A DNA stretch of 64,000 bases from Nocardioides sp. LHD-245 (GTDB lineage: Bacteria > Actinomycetota > Actinomycetes > Propionibacteriales > Nocardioidaceae): contig NZ_JAVFWN010000019.1 in NCBI RefSeq assembly GCF_030929495.1, forward strand, positions 55,238-119,237. Direction: 5' to 3'. The translations under genes and the position numbers were made by a program. Position 1 is the first letter of the stretch, and every line of letters begins with the position of its first letter. The notes beneath the pieces were generated by a model that was not told the DNA's origin, did not search any database, and saw nothing but the letters and a program-made list of their open reading frames with translations. This document shows, in pieces, positions 12,843 through 20,441 of this stretch.

Positions 12843-13868
12843 TTATCGGTGCGACTTGGGGTCGAGCGCGTCGCGGGCGCCGTCGCCGACGAGGTTGAAC
12901 ACCACGACGATGAGAGCCAGCAGGAAGCCCGGGAGGAAGAAGTACGTCGGGTCGCCGCTGGTGTAGTCCTTCGAGTGGGCGAGGATGTTGCCGAGCGTCG
13001 GGGTCGGTGGCTTGATGCCGACGCCGAGGAAGTTGAACGCCGCCTCCGCGGAGATGTAGGCGGGGACGAGGAGCGTGAGGTAGACGAGCACCGGCGCCCA
13101 GACGTTGGGCAGCACCTCGCGGAAGTAGAGCCGGCGGCGCGACGCGCCGAAGAGCCGCGCGGCCTCGATGAACTCCCGCTCACGGATCGACAGCACCTGG
13201 CCGCGCACGACGCGGGCCACCGGGGGCCAGCCGAACACCGCCAGGATGCCGATCACGAACACGCCGTTGGCCAGATCGGCCTTCCCGAGGAAGCCGAGGC
13301 CCGGGGCGTCGGACACCTCGTTGCGCAGCAGCAGCACGGTCGGTGCCGCCATCGCCAGCAACATCATGGTCTGGGGGAACGAGAGCGTCAGGTCGATGAT
13401 CCGGCCGATGGTCGCGTCGATGAAGCCGCCTGAGAAGCCGGCCACGATGCCGAGGATCGAGCCGATGATGACCGTGATCACCGTCCCGGTCAGCGCGATG
13501 GCCAGCGAGGAGGAGATCGCCAGCATCAGCCGCGAGAGCAGGTCGCGGCCCAGGCTCGGGTCGACGCCGAGCGGGTGGTCCCAGCTGACGCCGCCGAAGG
13601 CGCCCTTCGGGAGGACGCCGTCGTCGGACAGGAGGTTCTGGTGGGGCTCGTTGGGGTTGAGGACTCCCATCGCGACCAGGATCGGTGCCGCGATCGCGCA
13701 GAGCACGATCAGCACCGACAGGACGAACGAGATCATCGACAGCTTGTCCGCCCGGAACCTGGCGATGGCCAGCTGCGTCGGAGACCGCCCCGCGACCTTG
13801 ACGACGGCGTCGTCCTCGATCGGAACCGCAGCCTCGTGGATCTCCAGTTCGGAGCCCGGGATCGTCAT
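12843..13868 (-). CDS. ABC transporter permease (OppC/DppC type)
   Basis: First gene of the transporter operon. The product has an N-terminal cytoplasmic segment, six predicted helices and the EAA loop SIREREFIEAARLFGASRRRLYFREVLPNV, typical of DppC. ATG at 13868 is preferred because GAGG lies five bases upstream; a GTG at 13919 would lengthen it from 341 to 358 residues. Most of the space up to the aspS 3' end (14019) is probably the operon promoter region, though no clear promoter was recognised. Confidence 0.92.
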   Translation of the reverse strand: MTIPGSELEIHEAAVPIEDDAVVKVAGRSPTQLAIARFRADKLSMISFVLSVLIVLCAIAAPILVAMGVLNPNEPHQNLLSDDGVLPKGAFGGVSWDHPLGVDPSLGRDLLSRLMLAISSSLAIALTGTVITVIIGSILGIVAGFSGGFIDATIGRIIDLTLSFPQTMMLLAMAAPTVLLLRNEVSDAPGLGFLGKADLANGVFVIGILAVFGWPPVARVVRGQVLSIREREFIEAARLFGASRRRLYFREVLPNVWAPVLVYLTLLVPAYISAEAAFNFLGVGIKPPTPTLGNILAHSKDYTSGDPTYFFLPGFLLALIVVVFNLVGDGARDALDPKSHR

Positions 13869-14018
13869 CTTCACCTCGTCGCCGTGCGTCACGGATGCGA
13901 CGCGGACCCTGGGGGCCACGCGCCGTCCGTGACACTAGGCGTACTTGGTGCGTCAAGGCGATAGCGAGGCGGTAACGGTTTGGTCTCGACGCCCGGCAAA
14001 CCGTCCGGCAAGCAGGCC

Positions 14019-15800
14019 TCAGACCTTGGTTTCCTCCGCCGGACGGGCGTCCACACCGGCTTCCTTCCGCTGCTCCGGCGTGATCGGCGCCGGCGCCGCC
14101 GTCAGCGGGTCGAAGCCGCCGCCGGTCTTGGGGAAGGCGATGACGTCACGGATCGACTCGGTGCCGGCCAGCAGCGCGACGACGCGGTCCCAACCGAACG
14201 CGATCCCGCCGTGCGGCGGGGCGCCGTACTTGAAGGCCTCCAGTAGGAAGCCGAACTTCTCCTCGGCCTCCGCCGCGTCGATGCCCATCACCTCGAACAC
14301 CCGCTTCTGGATGTCCTCGCGGTGGATACGGATGGAGCCGCCGCCGATCTCGTTGCCGTTGCAGACGATGTCGTAGGCCCACGCCAGCGCGGTGGCCGGC
14401 TCGCTGTCGAAGGACTCGAGGTCCTGCGGGCTGGTGAAGGCGTGGTGGACGGCGGTCCACGCTCCCCCGCCGACCGCGACGTCGCCGGCCGCCGTCGCCT
14501 CATCGGCCGGCTCGAAGAGGGGCGCGTCGACGACCCACAGGAAGCTCCACGCGTCCTCGTCGAGCAGACCCGCTCGGCGGCCGATCTCCAGGCGAGCGGC
14601 GCCCAGCAGCGCGCGGCTCGACTTCACCGCGCCGGCGGCGAAGAAGATGCAGTCACCCGGCTGCGCCCCGACGTGGGCGGCCAGACCGGCCTTCTCCTCG
14701 TCGGTGATGTTCTTGGCGACCGGGCCGCCGAGCTCGCCGTCCTCCTGGACCAGGACGTAGGCGAGGCCCTTGGCGCCACGCTGCTTGGCCCACTCCTGCC
14801 ACGCGTCGAGCTGCTTGCGGGGCTGACTCGCGCCCCCGGGCATGACCACCGCGCCGACGTACGGCGCCTGGAAGACGCGGAACGGCGTCTCCTTGAAGTA
14901 GTCGGTGCACTCGACGAGCTCGAGACCCATTCGCAGGTCCGGCTTGTCGGAGCCGTACCGGGCCATCGCGTCGGCGTAGGTCATCCGCTGCAGCGGCAGC
15001 TCGACCTCGACGCCGACGAGCTTCCACAGCGCGGCGACGATCTCCTCGCCGAGGGCGATCACGTCGTCCTGGGTCACGAAGCTCATCTCGACGTCGAGCT
15101 GGGTGAACTCCGGCTGCCGGTCGGAGCGGAAGTCCTCGTCGCGGTAGCAGCGCGCGATCTGGTAGTAGCGCTCCAGGCCACCGACCATGAGCAGCTGCTT
15201 GAACAGCTGAGGGCTCTGCGGCAGGGCGTACCAGCTGCCCGGCGCGAGGCGCGCGGGCACCAGGAAGTCACGGGCGCCCTCGGGCGTGCTGCGGGTCAGC
15301 GTCGGGGTCTCGACCTCGACGAAGTCGTGACTCGACAGGACGTCGCGCGCGGCTCTGTTGACCTCGCTGCGCAACCGGATCGCCTGCGCCGGGCCGCTGC
15401 GGCGCAGGTCGAGGTAGCGGTGCTTGAGGCGCACCTCCTCGCCCACGTCGACGTGGTCGCTGATCGGGAACGGCAGCGGCGCGGCGGCGCTGAGCACCTC
15501 GACGTCGCTGGCGACGACCTCGATCGCACCGGTGGGCAGGTTCGGGTTCTCGCGGCCCTCACCGCGGGCGATCACCTCGCCGGTCACCTTGAGGCAGTAC
15601 TCCGAGCGGAGGCTGTGGGCGACGGCCTCGTCGCGGATGACGACCTGGACGACGCCGCTGGCCTCGCGCAGGTCGATGAAGGCCACCCCACCGTGATCGC
15701 GCCGATTGGCCACCCACCCCGCGAGGGTGACGACCTGGCCGACGTGCTCGGCGCGCAGGGCGCCGGCACTGTGCGTCCTCATTGGGAGGGTGCGGATCAC
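14019..15800 (-). CDS. aspS: Aspartate--tRNA ligase (bacterial type)
   Basis: A class II synthetase charging tRNA-Asp. It has an N-terminal OB-fold (GQVVTLAGWVANRRDHGGVAFIDLRE), class II motif 2 (ARCYRDEDFRSDRQPEFTQLDVEMSF), the GAD insertion domain and motif 3 GGIAFGWDRVVALLAG. GTG at 15800 is chosen (593 residues): AAGGGG lies seven bases upstream and it makes a four-base GTGA overlap with the hisS stop. ATG at 15782, six codons in, is the alternative and matches the usual N-terminus better. Confidence 0.95.
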   Translation of the reverse strand: MIRTLPMRTHSAGALRAEHVGQVVTLAGWVANRRDHGGVAFIDLREASGVVQVVIRDEAVAHSLRSEYCLKVTGEVIARGEGRENPNLPTGAIEVVASDVEVLSAAAPLPFPISDHVDVGEEVRLKHRYLDLRRSGPAQAIRLRSEVNRAARDVLSSHDFVEVETPTLTRSTPEGARDFLVPARLAPGSWYALPQSPQLFKQLLMVGGLERYYQIARCYRDEDFRSDRQPEFTQLDVEMSFVTQDDVIALGEEIVAALWKLVGVEVELPLQRMTYADAMARYGSDKPDLRMGLELVECTDYFKETPFRVFQAPYVGAVVMPGGASQPRKQLDAWQEWAKQRGAKGLAYVLVQEDGELGGPVAKNITDEEKAGLAAHVGAQPGDCIFFAAGAVKSSRALLGAARLEIGRRAGLLDEDAWSFLWVVDAPLFEPADEATAAGDVAVGGGAWTAVHHAFTSPQDLESFDSEPATALAWAYDIVCNGNEIGGGSIRIHREDIQKRVFEVMGIDAAEAEEKFGFLLEAFKYGAPPHGGIAFGWDRVVALLAGTESIRDVIAFPKTGGGFDPLTAAPAPITPEQRKEAGVDARPAEETKV

Positions 15801-17152
15801 GAGGGTTCCCCTTCGGAGATGGTGGTGGTGACGACCTGCGGTCGCAGGTCCTGGGTAGGAGGCTGCCAGGTCGCGGGATCGGCCGCGACCTGGTTCCCGT
15901 CGCGGATGTCCTTGACCTCCCCCTGGTCCGGGAACCAGACGTAGGGGATGCCGCGGCGCTCCGCGTGCCGGATCTGCTTGCCGAACTTGGCCGCACTCGG
16001 CGCGACCTCGCACGGGATGCCCCGGGCGCGCAGCGCGGTGGCGACGGCGTCGGCCTCGGACCTGGTCTCCTCCGCGGTGACCGCGACGACCACGACGCTC
16101 GGCACCGAGCGGTCCGCGGTCAGCACGCCCCGCTGCACCAGCGGGACGAGCAGCCGGCTCAACCCGAGCGAGATGCCGACGCCGGGGTACGTCGTGCGGC
16201 CGTCGGACGCCAGGGCGTCGTACCGGCCGCCGGAGCAGATCGAGCCGAGCGACTCGAAGCCGTCGAGACGGGTCTCGAAGACGGTGCCGGTGTAGTAGTC
16301 GAGACCGCGGGCGATCGACAGGTCCGCCTCGATGCGCGTGCGCTCGGTGACGAGCGGAGCGCAGGCGCGGACGAGCGAGGCGAGCTCGTCGAGTCCCTCG
16401 TCGAGCAGGTCGTGGGTCACGCCCAGGTCGCGGACGCGGGCGACGAACGAGTCGTCGGTCGCGCGGATGGTCGCGAGCGCGAGCGCCTGGTCGGCCTGGT
16501 CCTCGGTGACGCCGGCATCGGTGAGCAGCAGCTCGCGGACCTTGGCCGGGTCCAGCTTGTCGAGCTTGTCGACCAGGCGCATGACGTCGTCGATACCGTC
16601 GGCGTCGAGCCCGAGGCCGGCGTAGAAGCCCTGGATCAGCTTGCGGTTGTTGACCTGGAGGCGGAAGCCGGGCAAGAAGTCGAGGCGACCCAGCGCCTCG
16701 AGCATGACCCGGGCGATCTCGACGTCGTGGTGGAAGGGCAGGACGTCACGCCCGACGATGTCGATGTCGGCCTGGGCGAACTCCCGGAAGCGACCCTCCT
16801 GGGGCCGCTCGCCACGCCAGACCTTCTGGATCTGGTAGCGGCGGAAGGGGAACTCCAGCTTGCCGGCGTTCTCGAGCACGTAGCGCGCGAACGGGACGGT
16901 GAGGTCGAAGTGGAGGCCGATCCCCTTGTCCTTCCCGCTCTCGTCCTCCTGGAGACGACGCAGGACGTAGACCTCCTTGGAGGTGTCGCCCTTGCGGAGC
17001 AACTGGTCGAGCGGCTCGACGGCTCGGGTCTCGACGTTGCCGAACCCGTGCAGCTCGAAGGTGCGCGCGAGGGTCGCGATCACCTCCTGCTCGACGAAGC
17101 GCTGGGCAGGCAGGAACTCGGGGAATCCGCTGAGCGGAGTGGGCTTGGCCAT
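15797..17152 (-). CDS. hisS: Histidine--tRNA ligase
   Basis: Charges tRNA-His. The 451-residue class II enzyme shows GIGLHFDLTVPFARYV, the histidine-A motif variant GLDYYTGTVFE, and SGGRYDAL, with a C-terminal anticodon-binding domain. ATG at 17152 begins MAKPTPLSGFPEF. An in-frame GTG at 17164 would overlap the upstream hydrolase stop (GTGA), so coupled translation is also possible. aspS follows directly, as in many actinobacteria. Confidence 0.95.
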   Translation of the reverse strand: MAKPTPLSGFPEFLPAQRFVEQEVIATLARTFELHGFGNVETRAVEPLDQLLRKGDTSKEVYVLRRLQEDESGKDKGIGLHFDLTVPFARYVLENAGKLEFPFRRYQIQKVWRGERPQEGRFREFAQADIDIVGRDVLPFHHDVEIARVMLEALGRLDFLPGFRLQVNNRKLIQGFYAGLGLDADGIDDVMRLVDKLDKLDPAKVRELLLTDAGVTEDQADQALALATIRATDDSFVARVRDLGVTHDLLDEGLDELASLVRACAPLVTERTRIEADLSIARGLDYYTGTVFETRLDGFESLGSICSGGRYDALASDGRTTYPGVGISLGLSRLLVPLVQRGVLTADRSVPSVVVVAVTAEETRSEADAVATALRARGIPCEVAPSAAKFGKQIRHAERRGIPYVWFPDQGEVKDIRDGNQVAADPATWQPPTQDLRPQVVTTTISEGEPS

Positions 17153-17160
17153 GCTGGTCG

Positions 17161-17886
17161 TCACAGTCCTCGGGTGACTCGTCCGGCGGTCTCGCCGCCG
17201 GTCTCGATGAGGTCGAGCAGGAAGGGGTTGGTGGCACGCTCGCGCCCGATGGACGTCTGCTCGCCGTGCCCGGGCAGCACGACGATGTCGTCGGCCAGGG
17301 GCAGCACCTTGGCGCTGAGCGAGCGGAGCATCGCGGCGTGGTCGCCGCCGGGCAGGTCGGTGCGGCCGATCGAGCCCTGGAAGAGCAGGTCGCCGGAGAA
17401 CATCACCTCGGAGATCGGCGGACCGTCGGGAGCGTCCCACGGCGTGCGGAAGGTGACCGAGCCCGCGGTGTGCCCCGGCGTGTGGTCGACGACGAGGCTC
17501 AGGCCGGCCAGCTCGAGCGTGGCACCGTCGGTCAGCTCCGCGACGTCGTCCGGCTCGGTGAACTCGTAGTCGCCGCCGAGCAGCATGCCGGCCGACTCGC
17601 GCGAGATCCCCGCCATCGGATCGGCCAGCAGATGCCGGTCGCCGGGATGGATCCAGGCGGTCGCGTCGTAGGCGCCGGCGACAGGGGTCACCGACCACAT
17701 GTGATCGATGTGGCCATGGGTCAACAAGACGGCCACCGGCTTCAACCGGTGCTCGCGGACGACCTCGGCGACACCCTCCGCGGCGTCCTTCCCGGGGTCG
17801 ATGACGATGCACTCGGCGCCCGGTGCCGTGGCCGCGACGTAGCAGTTGGTGCCCCATGGTCCGGCGGGGAAAGCGGCGATCAGCAC
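17161..17886 (-). CDS. MBL-fold metallo-hydrolase (glyoxalase II-like)
   Basis: The 241-residue protein has the metal-binding motif THGHIDH, a second-site His in HTPGHTAGS and an Asp in FSGDLLF, the full zinc ligand set of a metallo-beta-lactamase fold hydrolase. Members at this locus (upstream of hisS) are usually annotated as glyoxalase II-type thiolesterases; the substrate is inferred only from family. The start is GTG at 17886. It is divergent from the DUF349 gene, with 46 bases between the two starts. Confidence 0.88.
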   Translation of the reverse strand: MLIAAFPAGPWGTNCYVAATAPGAECIVIDPGKDAAEGVAEVVREHRLKPVAVLLTHGHIDHMWSVTPVAGAYDATAWIHPGDRHLLADPMAGISRESAGMLLGGDYEFTEPDDVAELTDGATLELAGLSLVVDHTPGHTAGSVTFRTPWDAPDGPPISEVMFSGDLLFQGSIGRTDLPGGDHAAMLRSLSAKVLPLADDIVVLPGHGEQTSIGRERATNPFLLDLIETGGETAGRVTRGL

Positions 17887-17932
17887 CGGCCCAGCCTATC
17901 GAGGGCTCCGGCTTTGATTAGCATGGGCCATT

Positions 17933-19171
17933 GTGACTACCTCCGACTGGGGCCGCGTCGGCGACGACGGCACCGTCTACGTGAAGACGACCGACGGCGA
18001 ACGGGCGGTCGGGCAGATGCCCGACGCGACGCCCGAGGAGGCTCTGGCCTTCTACACCAAACGGTATGAGAACCTCTCACTCGAGGTGGATCTGCTCCAC
18101 CAACGGGTGCTGACCGGCGTGCTCTCGCCCGAGGAGGCCGCCTCATCGGTCAAGCTCGTGCGCGAGCAACTGGTCGACGTGCATGCCGTCGGAGACCTCA
18201 ACGCCCTGGTGCGCAAGCTCGATGAGCTCGGCCCGGTGATCGCGACCCAGCGCGACGCCCGACGCGCCGCCAAGGCCCAGCGCGTGGCCGACGCGCGAGC
18301 CGAGAAGGAGCGCCTCGCCGGCGAGGCCGAAAAGATTGCCGGGGGCCGTGACTGGCGCAACGGCGCCAACCGGCTGCGCGAGCTCCTTGAGGAGTGGAAG
18401 AAGCTCCCCCGCATCGACAAGGCCGCCGACGACGAGCTCTGGCGCCGGTTCTCCTCGGCGCGCTCGGCGTACACGAAGGCGCGCAAGTCGCACTTCGCCG
18501 AGCAGGACGAGAAGCGCGAGGGCGCGCGCGTCGTCAAGGAGCGGCTGGTCAAGGAGGCCGAGGCCCTGTCCTCGTCGACCGAGTGGGGTCCGACCTCGGG
18601 TCGCTACCGCGACCTGATGCGCGACTGGAAGGCCGCCGGGCCCGCCCCCAAGGCTGTCGACGACGAGCTCTGGCGCCGCTTCCGCGGCGCGCAGGACACG
18701 TTCTTCGGCGCCCGTGACGCCGCCAACGCCGCCCTCGACACGGAGTTCGCCGCGAACGCCGTGGTCAAGGAGGCGCTGTTGGTGGAGGCGGAGGCCATCG
18801 CTGCCGCCCTGGAGTCGTCCGGGGACCTCGGGGCTGCGAAGGCAGCCTTCCGCGGCGTCGCCGAGAAGTGGGACGAGGCCGGCAAGGTCCCGCGCGACCG
18901 GATCAAGGACCTCGAGGGCCGGATGCGTGCCGTCGAGCAGGTCATCCGCCGGGCCGAGGACGACCAGTGGCGGCGTACCGACCCCGAGAAGTCCGCCCGG
19001 GCCGACGACATGGTGTCCAAGCTCGAGTCCGCCATCGCCGAGGCCCAGGCCAAGCTCGACGCCGCCCGCGCCCGGGGCGACGAGAAGAAGGTCCGTGAGC
19101 TCGAGGAGAACCTCGAGGGCCGCCGGTCCTTCCTCGAGATGGCCAAGAAGGCGTCCGCGGACTTCAGCTGA
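17933..19171 (+). CDS. DUF349 domain-containing protein
   Basis: The 412-residue acidic and basic helical protein contains three or more DUF349 repeats, each with a W-K-x-L/A core (WRNGANRLRELLEEWKKLP, GRYRDLMRDWKAAG, AAFRGVAEKWDEAGKVP) and DDELWRRF between them. It ends in a long charged coiled coil (residues about 360-400). Function is not established; it is a common single-copy actinobacterial gene next to hisS/relA. The start is GTG, 46 bases from the divergent hydrolase start. Confidence 0.88.
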   Translation: MTTSDWGRVGDDGTVYVKTTDGERAVGQMPDATPEEALAFYTKRYENLSLEVDLLHQRVLTGVLSPEEAASSVKLVREQLVDVHAVGDLNALVRKLDELGPVIATQRDARRAAKAQRVADARAEKERLAGEAEKIAGGRDWRNGANRLRELLEEWKKLPRIDKAADDELWRRFSSARSAYTKARKSHFAEQDEKREGARVVKERLVKEAEALSSSTEWGPTSGRYRDLMRDWKAAGPAPKAVDDELWRRFRGAQDTFFGARDAANAALDTEFAANAVVKEALLVEAEAIAAALESSGDLGAAKAAFRGVAEKWDEAGKVPRDRIKDLEGRMRAVEQVIRRAEDDQWRRTDPEKSARADDMVSKLESAIAEAQAKLDAARARGDEKKVRELEENLEGRRSFLEMAKKASADFS

Positions 19172-19190
19172 GCGGGGCGCGGGCAGGGGT

Positions 19191-19270
19191 GCATGAATCC
19201 CCGGCTGACCGGGGATTCATGCTCTTGTCGGGGGTTGCAACCGTCAACAAGTGCATGAACTGCCTGTCCG
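19191..19270. repeat. Left arm of an inverted repeat flanking the DUF559 gene
   Basis: The arm starts with a perfect 14 bp hairpin (19191-19204 against 19209-19222, loop CTGA), followed by a near-palindromic block with TTGTCGGGGGTTGCAA. Read outside-in it matches the reverse complement of 20340-20418 over about 80 bases, with only scattered differences. The outer hairpin may also terminate the DUF349 transcript. Confidence 0.75.
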
Positions 19271-19298
19271 CTGTGACGCCTGTTGCCGCTGTGACGTG

Positions 19299-20258
19299 TC
19301 AACGCCGCGCTGCGGCGGCCGCAACGGATGCGACCACCTCCCGAATGCGCCGGGCGAGATGCGCTGGGCTGGCGAGATCCGCCCAGGTGATGCGGATGCA
19401 GCGCCACCCCGTCAGCTCGGCTACCCGGCTCTCCCGTTGCTTCTCTCGAACAACGGCGTCAACGACGCTCTCGCCCGGGCGTCGGAACTTGAGGTACTTC
19501 TCCTTGCCGTCGAACTCGATCCAGATGCCCAGCTCGGGGAAGGCGAAGTCCAAGAAGGCGACGACAAGAGGACCGTCGCGCACCTCGTACTGCGGGATCG
19601 GGGCGGGGAAATGATGGCGCCATAGGAAGTACAACGTTCGGCTTTCGCCGACCGACTCGATCCGTCCGTCGGCGAGCCGGAGGACCAGGTCTGAAGAGAG
19701 GGAGCGAGGCCAGCGGTCCATGCCCGCCTCGTATCGGGCCCGGATCTGTTCGATGGCGAAGTCGCCGCGGTGCAGGAAGTGGTTGACCACCACGAGGCTC
19801 GCTTCGGTGTTGCCCAACGTGGCCACTTCGAGTGTCGACCGCATGGGCGCACTGACCTCGATGCCTCCGACCGTCACGACATCTCCATCGAGGATCACGC
19901 CTCGGTGCTGCTGGATACCTGCCTCACGCCGGCCGGCACGTCCATCCTTCCGCAGCAGGTGGACGTCCTCGAGTGCCAGGCCCCATGTGGGCGCATCGAG
20001 GAAGGGCAGGGCAGAGGTATGGCTGGCTACAGCGTCGACGCATGCTTGCCGTAGCGCCGCCCGCGCCCGTACGGCGTATCGCTGTTCGCGAGTCAGCTCG
20101 CGCCAGACCTGGCCGTCGACGTACGCACCGCGGCGCGGCTTGGCGAGCACACCGGCCGTGATGGCCCGGGCGAGGCTGCGGTCGGTGTGGCCGAGGGCGA
20201 TCAGCTCCTTGCGGAGCGCGATGTCGGTCATGCAGGGGTGATCGATGTCCATGAACAT
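19299..20258 (-). CDS. DUF559 endonuclease-like protein with N-terminal AbiEi-type region
   Basis: The 319-residue protein has an N-terminal winged-helix-like region (ALRKELIALGHTDRSLARAI, RGAYVDGQVW) resembling the AbiEi antitoxin domain, and a C-terminal DUF559 (Vsr/PD-(D/E)XK-like) domain: VAFLDFAFPELGIWIEFDGKEKYL then KQRESRVAELTGWRCIRITWADL. D, E and K positions suited to a nuclease site are present. ATG at 20258 is chosen, with ATGs at 20252 and 20231 as alternatives; none has a clear Shine-Dalgarno. It is flanked on both sides by a long inverted repeat and lies between DUF349 and relA genes. Confidence 0.72.
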   Translation of the reverse strand: MFMDIDHPCMTDIALRKELIALGHTDRSLARAITAGVLAKPRRGAYVDGQVWRELTREQRYAVRARAALRQACVDAVASHTSALPFLDAPTWGLALEDVHLLRKDGRAGRREAGIQQHRGVILDGDVVTVGGIEVSAPMRSTLEVATLGNTEASLVVVNHFLHRGDFAIEQIRARYEAGMDRWPRSLSSDLVLRLADGRIESVGESRTLYFLWRHHFPAPIPQYEVRDGPLVVAFLDFAFPELGIWIEFDGKEKYLKFRRPGESVVDAVVREKQRESRVAELTGWRCIRITWADLASPAHLARRIREVVASVAAAAARR

Positions 20259-20339
20259 GTAGTACGGGCTGCCCGCTGGCCGGCAGGCCCCACACATCCG
20301 GTTCGTGGGCCTGTGGATGGGAGCGTGAATGGGATGTCT

Positions 20340-20418
20340 TGTCAGGCATCTCATGCACTTGTCGGGGGTTGCAAACCCCGACAAGTGCATGAATCCCCGG
20401 CTGACCGGGGATTCATGC
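20340..20418. repeat. Right arm of the inverted repeat flanking the DUF559 gene
   Basis: Contains the near-palindrome 20351-20392 (arms built on CATGCACTTGTCGGGG) and the same 14 bp perfect hairpin as the left arm (20387-20400 against 20405-20418). It is the reverse-complement partner of 19191-19270. It lies upstream of the DUF559 gene and just downstream of relA, so it may also act as the relA terminator. Confidence 0.75.
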
Positions 20419-20441
20419 AGCCGGGCGCACCCCCTACCCCG

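Noticed and set aside
19223..19260. Palindromic block as a simple terminator of the DUF349 gene only
   Set aside because: The same arrangement recurs inverted on the far side of the DUF559 gene, so it is better described as part of a flanking repeat, although it may also stop transcription.
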